DNA from: Isoetes taiwanensis
Lineage: Eukaryota; Streptophyta; Lycopodiopsida; Isoetales; Isoetaceae
DNA length: 64,000 nt
Assembly (NCBI GenBank): GCA_021234155.1
Contig: JAJEKV010000011.1
Coordinates: 19,978,677-20,042,676, forward strand
Reading direction: 5' to 3'
This document shows, one piece after another, positions 44,346 to 55,090 of the stretch (within the stretch, counting starts at the first letter, position 1; the number at the start of each line of letters is the position of its first letter). The position numbers and the translations under genes were made by a program. The notes under the pieces are model-generated. The model saw nothing but the letters and a program-made list of their open reading frames with translations, did no database searches and was not told where the DNA came from.

Positions 44346-44885
44346 ATTGTGTGAAAAGCCTTCGCAATCTTCCTAAGCCTTCGGCATCATCAGACATACA
44401 ACTGTTTTTAATGAAATCAAACAGTTTTCTTCATAAACTTTGTCTTCAAACGCTTTTCTTCAAACAGTTTTTTCTCAGACATAATTTTTTTTGGATAAAA
44501 TCAAACTGTATTCTCCAATTATTTTGGCTCCAAGTGTTTTTCTCTAAAATTTTGTCTCTCTAGAATTTTGTATCTGCAAATTTTGTCTCAACAAAGTCTC
44601 TTGAACACTATAAATCAACCACATGAGAAATCTCGATTAATCCACAAGAACCATAGGAAATTTTTTTCTATACCACCTAAAACAATTCCCCAACCTTACA
44701 AGTCATTTTTTTAGCCTTCATAATTTTGCCTTTAAAATCATTGTTAATGTAGCCTATATAAAATTTCTAAATTCTATTTTTTCAATGCAATAAATGGAAT
44801 AAAATGTCATGAGAATTTATTGCATGAAATGCAATATTCTCCATATATACCATATACATGTCATGTCCGGTAGGAAGACTGCAAA

Positions 44886-45000
44886 TGCGCCCGGGTGTTA
44901 ATTCAAGCAATCAATTATTCACGCTTAACTTTTTTCTAATTGTGCCTATATAAATCCATTTTTTACGCTCTCAAAGTTCCTACATTTTCTTCCTTCCTTC
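44886..45000 (+). promoter_or_regulatory. TATA module 2 of 43-45 kb region
   Basis: GCGCCCGGGTGTTAATT, then CAATTATTCACGCTTAA, TATATAAATC (44947-44956) and ACGCTCTCAAAG repeat the order and spacing of module 1 about 1.2 kb upstream. The downstream leader leads to an AAG|GTTAGT donor-like site near 45275. Confidence 0.6.
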
Positions 45001-45533
45001 AAACGATTTGCGGTTAAACCCTTGCGTGTTTGGATCCGCCCGTCCCGAAATCTTGGTGAGCGATTTATATTCATCAATGTTAGATGTTTGGTTTCGGGTA
45101 ATTCCTAACTTACTAAAAGACTCCGCCTTTTGTTCTATAGCATCAGAAAGGGAGGAAATCTGAGACTCGAATTAAAACCAAAAGCAGAGGACTAAGGTCT
45201 GCGCGAATCGCCTTCCGAATTAAAACCCACAAGCATAGTCCTCCGCTCTTGAATCCTTCCAACCTCGAACTCAAGGTTAGTTTTCATTTAGTTTTAAGTT
45301 GCATCTCAATGGCAGGTTTAATCCAAGAAGACAAGCTTTTGCATTTGCTCGAGGCGGTAGAAGCAGATGATCTTTATGAAAACCGAATAGTTTTTATAAA
45401 CTTCATCCGCTTCTTTTTGTTTCGTAAATTCTTGAGTTTCTCTTCCTCAATTAATCATGCTATTGCATGCAAGTTTCTATTATGAATAAGTGTAGTAGAA
45501 AGCATTAGAAAAATCTGAAAGATAATATTTGAA
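45001..45533 (+). other. Short ORF after TATA module 2
   Basis: The ATG at 45309 opens MAGLIQEDKLLHLLEAVEAD and stays open to 45485. The N-terminal 25 residues look helical; the rest is hydrophobic and may be read-through into an intron. Nothing identifies it. Confidence 0.3.
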
Positions 45534-45842
45534 ACACGCTAAAAGCGTGTTTTAGGGTAACCTTAGTTTCAACATGAATACACGCCTGCGGCATTCAGCA
45601 GGAGGAGAAAAAACCTGCATTGCATAGATAAGTAAATAGATAAAGGCCGTGCAATTATTTACACGCCAATGCTGAATGCACGCCGAAATGCGTGTATAGT
45701 TTTTCCTATATAGCGCTTTACACACCGAGCGTGCAAACAATTGTATCCCTACTTTCAACTTTTACGCTTAAACACGGGCGGTTCTTAGTTTCTAAGTTTA
45801 TAAATAAAGAAATATAACACGCCAGCGTGAATACCGATATAT
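45534..45842. repeat. Palindromic half-site cluster
   Basis: AACACGCTAAAAGCGTGTT (near 45533) is a near-perfect palindrome. It is followed by ACACGCCTGCGG, TACACGCCAATGC, TGCACGCCGAAATGCGTGTA (near 45677), GAGCGTGC and ACACGCCAGCGTGAAT (near 45818). These are variants of the CACGCC-W-GGCGTG motif found in the introns of family X, which links this stretch to the same element. Confidence 0.65.
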
Positions 45843-45901
45843 CTCGCCACTTCCTATTGATAGATGCCAGGGTTACATTAATCACCCGGTTGGTGACGAA
45901 G

Positions 45902-46171
45902 ATGGATTGGAATTACATTTGGGCCAGCAATCACAATACCCAGCTCCAGCTGCTCCAATCTCCAACCGGGTTGAACCGCGGTACAGCACCGGTTAAATTG
46001 GAGCACCCCGGCCTTGCAACCCCGGAGTACTTGGATCAAGTAATGATGATGGCAGCAGAGCGCCAGGCAATGATAGATCCGGGCTCAGGGGCCCTTGCAA
46101 CGCGCATCTGGAGGCTGGCCCTCTTATCTAATCACTTCGGTGAATGCAAGACATGCATTGATCGAGAGTGA
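45902..46171 (+). CDS. Small unknown ORF (89 aa)
   Basis: The likely start is ATG 45902 (MDWNYIWASNHNTQLQ); an earlier ATG at 45827 is also in frame. The protein has no signal peptide or membrane segment. It contains PEYLDQVMMMAAERQAMIDP and ends NHFGECKTCIDRE. Not recognised. It follows directly on a palindromic cluster. Whether it is a whole gene or an exon cannot be decided. Confidence 0.35.
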   Translation: MDWNYIWASNHNTQLQLLQSPTGLNRGTAPVKLEHPGLATPEYLDQVMMMAAERQAMIDPGSGALATRIWRLALLSNHFGECKTCIDRE

Positions 46172-46660
46172 ATCTCGCGATCCGTCACCACGAGATTCAA
46201 AATGAGGAGCCGCTTCTTAGTGGTTAGCCTCTATGCCCCATGCCCCAACACGAACCACTACCACAAAGGCGTATACGATGCAATGGAGATGGCTCAACCA
46301 ATGGAACCACTACATCAGCAGCGCTTCTCTACGATGCATTGGAGGTTCAACCAATGGAGCAGGAGGTGGAGCAGAGGAGGAGCAGGAGGTGGAGGTGGAG
46401 GTGGAGCAAAGTGGGTGGTGGAGCTAGAGCCCGGTGTTTTTGCCGGGTTTTACCGGAAGAATTCACTATGCCCCGCAATGGAAATGGAGATTCGATAGCC
46501 CGGCTACTCAAGAGACCGGGCTTGAAACAAGAGGTCCGGGATTTTATCCGGTTTATCCAAAATTTATCCGCATTATATACAATTGTAATCTTTTTCCAAT
46601 GAATACAACAAATTTTGTCTACTTCTATATTTCTACAATGTAATACATGTTACATACCTT
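46172..46660 (+). other. Repetitive coding-like stretch
   Basis: Overlapping frames contain duplicated ACAATGGAGATGG-type words and a (GAGGTG)n run at 46364-46408, which yields Gly- or Glu-rich peptides depending on frame. One frame reads on to VRDFIRFIQNLSALYTI. No frame is clearly real. Confidence 0.3.
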
Positions 46661-46800
46661 TTTTAAGCGGTTTCTTGGCCATGCAACAAATGTTCCAACA
46701 CTTTCTCCAACCGTATCCCCACCGGGTGTCTCTGGAGGTAAAGCTTCATCCATAGCCAAAGAAGATTAATCATCAGAATCTTCGGACATACTTATCCCCG
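46655..46800 (-). pseudogene. Possible minus-strand exon
   Basis: On the minus strand, MDEALPPETPGGDTVGESVG continues TFVAWPRNRLKK and ends at a good donor (AAAAG|GTATGT near 46654). The TVG(x)nVAWP(x)R phrase reminds me of plant CACTA/En-Spm associated proteins. That is a weak recollection. A stop lies just upstream, and no further exons were recognised. Confidence 0.3.
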
Positions 46801-47948
46801 AAAGGAATTCCATGATACTTACATAAATGGATCGATGGAGTTGATCTTGCATAATCCTACTTTCCTTTTTCGATTTGTAGTTAACATGAAACATTCATCT
46901 TCGACACCTGCAAAAATTGCTATTCGACACCTACTATTGGAAATTAATGTTCAAAGCTATTGGAATGAGATGAGTACCGTAATTGCGTAGCCATTCTTGA
47001 GAAGTTGATTTGAGAAGCTTGAAGGCGCTATGGAAACTCCCCGGCGGTCGGGAAAATTCGAATTAGAAGAAAGATTAGGTTAACTACGTTTAGGCGATAA
47101 ATTTGGCGATACTTTTTGGGTAGATTGGTTTTTACAAACTTAATGAAAGAAGCCTACGGACCGGTCTTCGCCATTATTATTTGTATGTGTCAAGAATATT
47201 TCAAACCGCATTTTGTGTTTTCTTGAAATTCAAATTTCTCTATTTCTCGCATGTAGAAAAAGCTATTTCTTCGAAAGCAGCTTCGGCGGATCCGGCGACC
47301 TTCCCGACTCTTCTGTTACTAGGCTTACTCGAGATGTCTTCTAAAGCCAATCGAGGTCGAGGCGACGGGCCCGGCAGGAAGCGGTGGAAGAGGAATCTCT
47401 AAACCCGGCTCTTCTCAAGTTTGAGAGGACGTTGATCGAAATACCACGTAATACACGTAACCCTATTCAAGGTATTTAATTTGCCACGCAATACACAATC
47501 GTGTGGAGAGTATTATGCTTGCATGAATTTGAGATATTTCCTTTCACTTAATATGCTTTGCATGAGTTTGAGTTATTATGCTTTGCATGAATTTTAAGTA
47601 TTAACATCGATTAATGCTCGATTGTCCGCTTCAGAGAACATAATTTTGCTCGTTTTATATATAGAATATAGCGGTGTTAGACGGTTGGAGATAGCAATGT
47701 TCAATGAGGTTAAATAGTGTGAAATATGGATTCATGAAGGGTATGTAGCTTAAAATGTGGATGCAAAATAATTTAGTTTCAAATTAACGCGATAGCATGG
47801 TCAATAATAGGAGATACCAACACGCCGTGATTTGTACTAATTTAGGTTTAAAATGCACGCATGGCGTGATCTCTTGTTCTGAAAAGTACTCTAAAAGTGC
47901 TCATCTTCATTTGCGGTGCTCAAGAGGAAGAAAACCCTACTAATTCTG
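46801..47948. other. Spacer with scattered fragments before family X copy C
   Basis: No gene is supported. A 22-codon basic frame (MSSKANRGRGDGPGRKR, 47334-47402) and several TATA-like AT runs (TATATATAGAATATAG near 47655) are visible. CACGCCGTGATTT near 47822 and GCACGCATGGCGTGATC near 47856 are further copies of the palindromic motif. Confidence 0.35.
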
Positions 47949-49066
47949 GTTCTAATCCTGCCAAGAAAGCAAGGCATTTAACCCGTGATGCGCATACCAT
48001 ATGATCTCACCTTAGATGATGAAGGGCCGATTCTTATAGCAACCATCGACCCCCATACTGAAGAGGAAATGGACGAGGGTGCCGAGTGGTGCGTTGACCT
48101 TGCCAAGACAAATGGCAAGCTCGACTTAACTCTCTTCTCGAGGAAAAAGGAAGCGCAACAAGATGGCCAAACAAGGGATCCTAATCTCTTGTGAGGAAGA
48201 GGATGACACCAACTGCAAAATTGCTCTTGAGAGATTACCACGTATGTAAGAAAGATCCGCCGGACTTACTCACCGTAGAGCTACTGCATACAAGGATACG
48301 TTCATGAAGACAGATGTGAATGGTGAGACATGTTTTAAGTATGGTTGGCCAACCAATGTAGCGATTCGCCAATATCTATTTGCCAAGGGGTTACAAACTC
48401 GCAAATGTAGAGGCATGTTCACTAAACCGACACCAAGTCACTATTTGCGCAGCTAGGGGAATTAGCTGACTTGAAAGCTTCTAAAAGGGTCCTAGATCTA
48501 GGGAAGAATGTTCAACCTCGGCAGCTTGTCGAAGGCATGGAGGCTTCGCTTTTGAGAATGAACAGACAGAAGTGGCGCAAAATAGAGGCCATGAACAAGT
48601 CAATAAGTATCGCCGACCATTATCCATTGGGTCTTAAGGAAACTTTATGCGATCCATGTGAAGTCCCTCATCCGCTCACCAAGCTCCATTTATGTTAGCA
48701 GGGAGATATGATCCGGCACATGCCATGGAGATTGTTCGTGAGCATGATTAGTAATCCAGTCAAATGCCTATGCCAGGGGATGTGCTACCTTGGGATATGA
48801 TCTCGAACAAGCTCGCCGTGTGGATGAACGCCCGGAGCTATTATCAAGTGATGATATTAAATATGTCATCATCGACGCGGCAAAGATTCCATTGAGGCAC
48901 AAAAGGCCATCATCAGCAAAAGAACAAACAGGCCAAAAAGTGTTCTACAATCACTATGCGTGATAGGAGGTGTCGTATCTTGATGCCAATACTTCACCGG
49001 GCAGATTTGGTCGAGATTAGTGCAACTTTGAATGAAATGGGGAAGACATTTCTATACAAAAGGTAA
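47949..49066 (+). pseudogene. Family X, gene 1, copy C
   Basis: This matches copies A and B (YDLTLDDEGPILIATIDP, GETCFKYGWPTNVA, ELADLKASKRVLDLGKNVQP, MEASLLRMNRQKWRKIEAMN), with many independent substitutions and indels. Copy C is therefore an older relative, not part of the tandem duplication. The ParB loop is altered: VIID is followed by AAKIPLR instead of GHHSVQ. The exon end reads CTATACAAAAG|GTAATC (49062/49063), a proper donor. This copy has upstream sequence (NPAKKARHLTRD) that A and B lack. Confidence 0.55.
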
Positions 49067-49085
49067 TCAACCTGGTTTCATAAAT

Positions 49086-49280
49086 TGTATTCACGCCGCG
49101 TGCTTTCAAATCAAACCAATTCACGCCAGGCGTGTTTTGAAATCAATCGAGACACGCCAGCGTGTTTTCAAGTCAACCAATTGATTTGAAAAACACCGGG
49201 CGGAATTGGTTTGATTTGAAAGCACGCCTGGCGTGAATTGCATTAGTAACTTTATTCATTTCACGCCCAGTGATTTTTCT
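49086..49280. repeat. Palindrome array of family X, copy C (intronic)
   Basis: Variants of CACGCC-W-GGCGTG lie near 49092, 49123, 49153, 49190, 49222 and 49262. The clearest are CACGCCAGGCGTG and GCACGCCTGGCGTG. Spacing and flanks (AATTCA, TTTGAAATC) match copy A. The array lies between the donor at 49062/49063 and the next coding block near 49354, supporting an intronic position. Confidence 0.85.
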
Positions 49281-49321
49281 CTTCATCAATTCTATTCAAA
49301 TCGCTACCGTTTTTCTATTCT

Positions 49322-50247
49322 ATGATACTGATTCAATGTCCGTACTATTGCGGTCCATACGTTGAACAACCGCGCCACCGCCAGTCAACGATGGTGGAAT
49401 ATGGCTGCCCATTGCCCACCAGACAGGGCGGGTCAAAGTCTGAGGCATTCAAGCTGCTGGAGCGGACTCTGTCGCAGACAATTATACAGGAGAAGAAGAA
49501 GACTGCAAGAAAATCAAAGAAAAAAGGTGGTGATGACATTGCAGATCCTTCTGAAAGCTCATCCAGCAGGTCAGGACCAACAGACTCGTATAAGATTGTG
49601 TTTTGTAAGGAGGCAGTATGGCTCAAGTGGAATGAATTCTGGGACGCTTATGCACAAGGGAAGCTGCCAGATACTATGGGTAGGGTGCCTCCTGTTGATG
49701 TAAGCATCTTTGACTTGAATGTGACAGAGATGAGAAAGACTCAGGGGCTAGACGACGCTGAGACCATTTGGGTTTTAGACCAGTGCTTAAAGAAGGAAGT
49801 CTTATACAAGAAGGGTGCTTTCACCAAGGATAGGATGTCCTTCGTTGAGTGCTGCAGTCATGTAAAGGATGTACGTACAATGAAGTCACCGAGGGAGCTG
49901 AGTTACAAAAGGCTATCGGGGATGTGGCATTATCCGGAATGGATTCTTTGGACAAATACAAGGTCAGTAATGATGACATCAAGAAGTTTGTATTCTGGTC
50001 AAAGGACTTCCTAAAGAATTGGAAGGCTAAAAATACAAAACATAAGGAGACTCTACCCCCTAAGGTACTGGCTGAGTTGAGAAGAAAAGTGGCCCTTGTG
50101 AAGAAGATTACTGGAGAAGACGACAATCCCGAAGATTCAAATCCATTGGGTACAAAGGTCTCTTTGCCGATTCAACCCGGCCTTAAAATATATCACTCTT
50201 TGTGTTGGACAGCCAGGTGGGAGAGGAGATATGGGCATGAACCGTAA
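49322..50247 (+). pseudogene. Family X, gene part 2, copy C
   Basis: This is the best-preserved version. It runs open from 49322 through GGSKSEAFKLLERTL, KKKTARKSKKKGG, SYKIVFCKEAVWLKWNEFW, PDTMGRVPPVDVSIFDLN, LDQCLKKEVLYKK and FTKDRMSFVECCSHVKDV. It shifts frame near 49.87 kb and continues AIGDVALSGMDSLDKYKVS, FVFWSKDFLKNWKAKN and VLAELRRKVALVKKITGED to 50247. The helical, highly charged composition and Lys clusters suggest a nuclear protein that binds nucleic acid; that is inference. No known domain is recognised. Confidence 0.5.
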
Positions 50248-51350
50248 GGACTACAAGTAGCTTCTTTACCAGTAGATAGGATTGACAACCGAGAGGTCCT
50301 TCACTATTGTCATCGTTTGTCCTTGGTGAGTCACATGCATGCACTATCTCGGGCCGCTCATGATCCGAGTGCCTCAAAGTTATTAGGGAGGGATGCCTAA
50401 TATATGATGTTAAGGATAATGAGTCTGCGAACGAACGGAAGATGGCACATGTGATCTTTATTATGATATCCATCTTTGTCCGACGAGGAATATGATATTG
50501 CTAAGGCCAAGGGTGACAATAGCGGTGCATGGGAATGTTTTCTTCTAGATGATCCGCACTTAAGAACTATATTCTTTCATACGGATCGTGGATCGGTCCG
50601 AATGATGAGTCAAAGAGGATGAGGATCGGGACCCCCTCCTAAGTGGGGAAATCAAGTCACGAGCTACAAACTAAGGAGAAGGGCCCCTTAAATAAAAATG
50701 GATTTCCCGCCTATGGCTGCTTACCTGCCGAGGCATTTGCTCCAATTGATACAACCCGCTTGGAGCTTCATGTTGGAGGTTATATTGCCCGAGGCTCTTA
50801 TGGGTGCAAGAAGATGTCACCGCTTTGTGAGTGATGAGCGAGGCCAAAGACTTTCTTGAACCATTCCTCATGCATGTGCTTGCCAAGTCTCCTAAAGGCC
50901 CTTATGGCAACCTGAAATCATCAGCAATCAAAAGTCTCTCAGACTTGTCCAATTCCAAAAGTGGACGTTGCTCACGGAGAGGGAACTAGTAATCTGCACC
51001 GATAAGGAAAGCAAGAATGAACAAATAGTCGCTAAACCGGGTTGCTCAAAGCAATTTGCGGATGGCGAACTTAGGGAATATCCTTGCCCACATTGGCGGG
51101 TGATGCAAGCAACAATAGAGTAGATTCACAAAGTTAACAATGAAATAATTGACGAGGAAACCGAAAATGAAGGCAACGGCGGCTCTAGTGATTCATGTGT
51201 TTGCCAAATCAATAGTAAAATAATGTCGGTTGTGAAGGACGAACGGAACTAATAGAAAATAACAATTCTAACAAAATGGAAGAAGACGAAGATTAAGGGT
51301 GGCGGAGGGGAGAATGACGATGACTCTGGCAAATGGCCCTAAGATGATAG
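50160..51350 (+). pseudogene. Family X, gene part 3, copy C, degenerate
   Basis: Fragments in changing frames match copy B at the start (GGRGDMGM, ERSFTIVIVCP, ASKLLG). They then continue alone: EYDIAKAKGDNSGAWECFLL, HLRTIFFHTDRGSVRMM, GFPAYGCLPAEAFAPIDT, EPFLMHVLAKSPKGPYGN and KPGCSKQFADGELREYPC. At least eight frame changes are needed. The region has protein-like texture but no motif I recognise. Confidence 0.35.
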
Positions 51351-51354
51351 GTAT

Positions 51355-51570
51355 GGCCTTGCCCACGAAAATAGCGCCACGGATTTAATTTGTATTACCT
51401 TTGAATTAAATCGCGCCAAGCTGCTTTTGATTATTTTTCGTTGTCAAACTAAATCACGCCGAAAGCCATTTGGTTATGACTATTTCAAATCACGCTTGCT
51501 GTTTGTATTGTTTGTGTTATCGTATCTTGGCGACCCGGATACATGTTTGATGTTTAAACTTCCATTGCGT
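51355..51570. repeat. Intron-like stretch with degenerate palindromes
   Basis: GATAG|GTATGG near 51350 looks like a donor. The stretch then shows ATAGCGCCACGG, AATCGCGCCAAGC, AATCACGCCGAAAG and AATCACGCTTGC at intervals of 40-60 bp, decayed members of the CACGCC motif. Coding sequence resumes near 51575. Confidence 0.45.
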
Positions 51571-51574
51571 TTCT

Positions 51575-52161
51575 AAGAAGGTTGTGGTGTTCGACCTAAA
51601 CGGAGTCCTTTGCAAGACTTTTCCGAAAAATAAAGTGGCTAGAGAACGGTTTCATCGGACACCCGTGAATCAAACACCAAGTGGATCTATCCGTCGCACT
51701 TGAAGGAGATGCTAGACGAGGCATTCAAAGTTATTTCGAGTTGGTATTTGGTCATCCATGGAACTAAGGAACATCAAGGATACTTTGGAGGCACCGGGGA
51801 AATGCGTAGAAATTGGTTGACCCTTTGGGATCGTAACAAATGTGTGAAGTTCACTAATCCCAAGGATCCAACAGGCAAGCCTATCTTCATCAAACACTTG
51901 AGTAACATGATGGACGTCATAGTGGATGATGATGCTCTCAAATGCTTCTACAATCAAACACAGGCCCTGAATCCACCATCTTACGATCCAAAAAACTTTG
52001 GGACAGATGATTTTCCGGTGAAGTTTGTGTCTATTATGCATAATTTGGCTATGGGGATGACGGTGGGTGAAGTGTTAGATTCGTACCCAGAACTGGATAG
52101 AACAGCTGACATGGAACCACACCTTGTTAAATACGTGGAAAAACATGGATTGATCCCTTAA
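51575..52161 (+). pseudogene. HAD/FCP1-like phosphatase domain, family X end
   Basis: KKVVVFDLNGVLCK at 51575 fits HAD motif I as found in FCP1/SCP/TIM50-type plant proteins (DLNGxL). After a frameshift, PSHLKEMLDEAFKVISSW matches the RPhLxEfL segment. GTKEHQG, then WDRNKC, GKPIFIKHLSNMM (motif III Lys) and VDDDALK (motif IV) follow in the usual order, with PPSYDP after them. The end (VKFVSIMHNLAMGMTVGEVL) resembles the la.GMt.eEvl.sYP pattern of DUF433 antitoxin-like domains, a weak likeness. The second Asp of motif I (DxD) is Asn, as in many plant relatives. The 153-codon frame from 51700 to 52161 is intact; the motif I part is in another frame. Confidence 0.55.
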
Positions 52162-52253
52162 TGTTTTATTGGAATATATGATATTTTTGTATGATATTTG
52201 TGCCATGTATCGATAATTTCGAGTCTGGAATTGCGAGTCTGGAATTTCGAGTC

Positions 52254-53391
52254 TGCAGCAGGATGGTCGAACTCAGGTCAGGAGGAGGAACCCAAGGATC
52301 AGGTATTTAGCCAATTAAATAGCCTAAACCTTATTTTAGTCATAGAATCAGTAGGTTTAGCCTATTAAATTGCCCATAGCAGCCTTCTAGATCTCTAGAT
52401 AGCAGACTCTAACTAAAGAACCTAACTCTATGATTAGATCTAGTTCTTTAGTTCTTCTATGATGTATATGGATGATGTATCTCTGTGAACTCCTTGTATT
52501 GGGAAGGGGGGTAGAGACCTAAAGCTTGGTAGTAGATGCTCCTAGATTAGCCTCTCTAGCACACTATAGATTCGGCCTGTGTACAAGAACCACACCTGGT
52601 TGTGGGTGAAGGGGGCCAGACTGGCTAAGAAGGAGGTTCGTGTTCTGACTCTTGAACGATCCCTCTGGTGTGTAAGGTCTACCGGGGGTCATTGTGACTA
52701 GGTCTAATGGCTTGCCACTGAGTGAGGGCAAGGCATGGGCTCGACACCCGTGAAGTGGTGTTTATGACTTTCCATTGGGTTCAGTCGAATAAGGGCAGTG
52801 GCCCTCTAGTCAGCTTGAGTCAGCATGTAGATCTCTGGAGGGAGTGATCCCTACCTGCCCCATAGGGGCTGGGGAGATGTAACCCAGCAGACTTAGCCCC
52901 TTTGGCTATGCACCCGGCGGGCTACAGTCAGGTCCTCACACTTTTCAACCTACTTTGCAAAGTGTGCACAGGAGGGGCGGATGGAGTGGACTACCCATTG
53001 CCATGTTCTTATGCCAGCCAAATCCATTGCCATGAATTCTGTCTGCAATGAACTCTGGAGACCCAAGCTTGTCAGTCAATCCCTGTGTCTGAGCCTTGGG
53101 TAGGATTCCCCTATGTGCATTGTGCTGATCATTGTCTATTGCAGATGTGATGTACCACCCTAGCGGTGGATATATGTATGTTGCTCTTATATACTGACAT
53201 GTATGTTTACGCTTCCGCAGCTAGGTAGGCCCTGAGGGAGACGGGGTAAAATGACCCCTTCACTCTTCCCACTGGAACCGCCACGGTTGCAGTGCCATGT
53301 GGAGGGCCCTGTATCGGCATGGAGCTGGTATGGGGGGAGAACTCCTGTTTGTATACGGTGTGTGCACCGTATGCGAGTAGGGGACGTCACA
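52254..53391 (+). repeat. Right LTR, 5'-truncated
   Basis: This copy of 34963-36073 in the same orientation ends ...GGGGACGTCACA at 53391. It lacks the U3 portion present on the left; before 52254 comes a triplicated GAGTCTGGAAT-type phrase (52219-52254). It retains the roughly 27-bp segment (ACTTTGCAAAGTGTGCACAG, near 52953) that the left LTR has lost and that the inner chromovirus LTR also has. No polypurine tract precedes it, consistent with truncation. The following bases AAGAT do not match the left flank that I can see. Confidence 0.85.
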
Positions 53392-54050
53392 AAGATGATG
53401 CAGCCCGTGTAGACAATTTTCCTCCACCTAAATCCGTGCCTTCTTTTCTCTTGGACATAAATCCCAAGTGTTCTTTGGTGGGGGGATGTTACTCTTGTGT
53501 CCAAGGACATAGGACTATTCCTTTTATATAAGAAGGAGCCATGTAGGAAGCACTCCGCATCAACATCAGGTCCCAAGTCCAAGCCCAAGACCACACCATA
53601 GTGAAAGAGACAAACAGATCCCATGGCATGAGGACATCACGACCTTGGAGCATGATCCTCCACGACAGATGTGACAAATCCAATTAGTCACCATCAGTTA
53701 AGGAGATTCCTCAATGTGTTAGCAGAGATATCAGGAGTAGGCAGCCGCTATCTCTTCACGATAATTTTGCCATTATAGGTCCAAGGCCAGTAATATATAT
53801 CAGAAGCTTAGACTTAGAAGCTAGTCAAGACTTAACATTTTCTTATTTCCAATCTCTGCATTTAGGCGAGGCTCTTATATCTTATTGTCGTTGACGTTTC
53901 TCTTGTTCTCTTTTCTATTCATTTTGTTCGTTGTTTCTTAGCCTTCTTGCAAAATCCATATGACACTCTATACTCAAGATTTGTCTGTTTGATTCAAGGG
54001 TCCTCATTAAGGGCCGTCTTACAGGCGATTCCGAACTCGACTTAGATCCC
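53392..54050 (+). mobile_element. LTR remnant with polypurine tract
   Basis: GGTGGGGGGA (53477-53486) directly precedes TGTTACTCTTGTGTCC, the usual polypurine-tract/LTR junction. TTTTATATAAGAAGGAGCC (about 53522) is a TATA box like that near 1931. The LTR probably ends between 53.95 and 54.05 kb, but I cannot fix it. The right LTR above appears to have inserted into, or been joined to, the internal end of this older element. Confidence 0.5.
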
Positions 54051-54410
54051 AAACAAAAGCAATACTATCGTTGCTCGTATGTCTTTCATAGGTCCTTAGT
54101 GGATGTTAAATGCTCATTATCTTCTTCTATTCACTTCGTAGAAATTATAAAGGTCGAAGTCAAGTTGATTCTTTTTTTTTTTAAGTTCTCAAATGGACAT
54201 GCTACAACTATTAATACCTTGTGTAGTGGTGGCCTAGTATTAGACCTTTAGGTTAATTACCATACATTTCGCGTGCCCAACAAAAAACGAAATAGGTGGT
54301 TGGAGGCCTCAATAAATGGGATAGGCAACTTGCATGTATATTACTAGTTCATAAGAAACCTTCCTTTCAATCAACAAAAGAAAAGGAAAAGGAAATAGTA
54401 AAAAAAGAAC

Positions 54411-55090
<680 letters not shown>

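Noticed and set aside
46202-46498. Gly-rich protein
   Set aside because: The Gly run comes from a (GAGGTG)n repeat and changes to Glu-Val or Arg-Trp in other frames; no frame is preferred.
53187-53683. Minus-strand ORFs in the right LTR
   Set aside because: They lie antisense across an LTR and its junction, and the matching part also appears in the left LTR.
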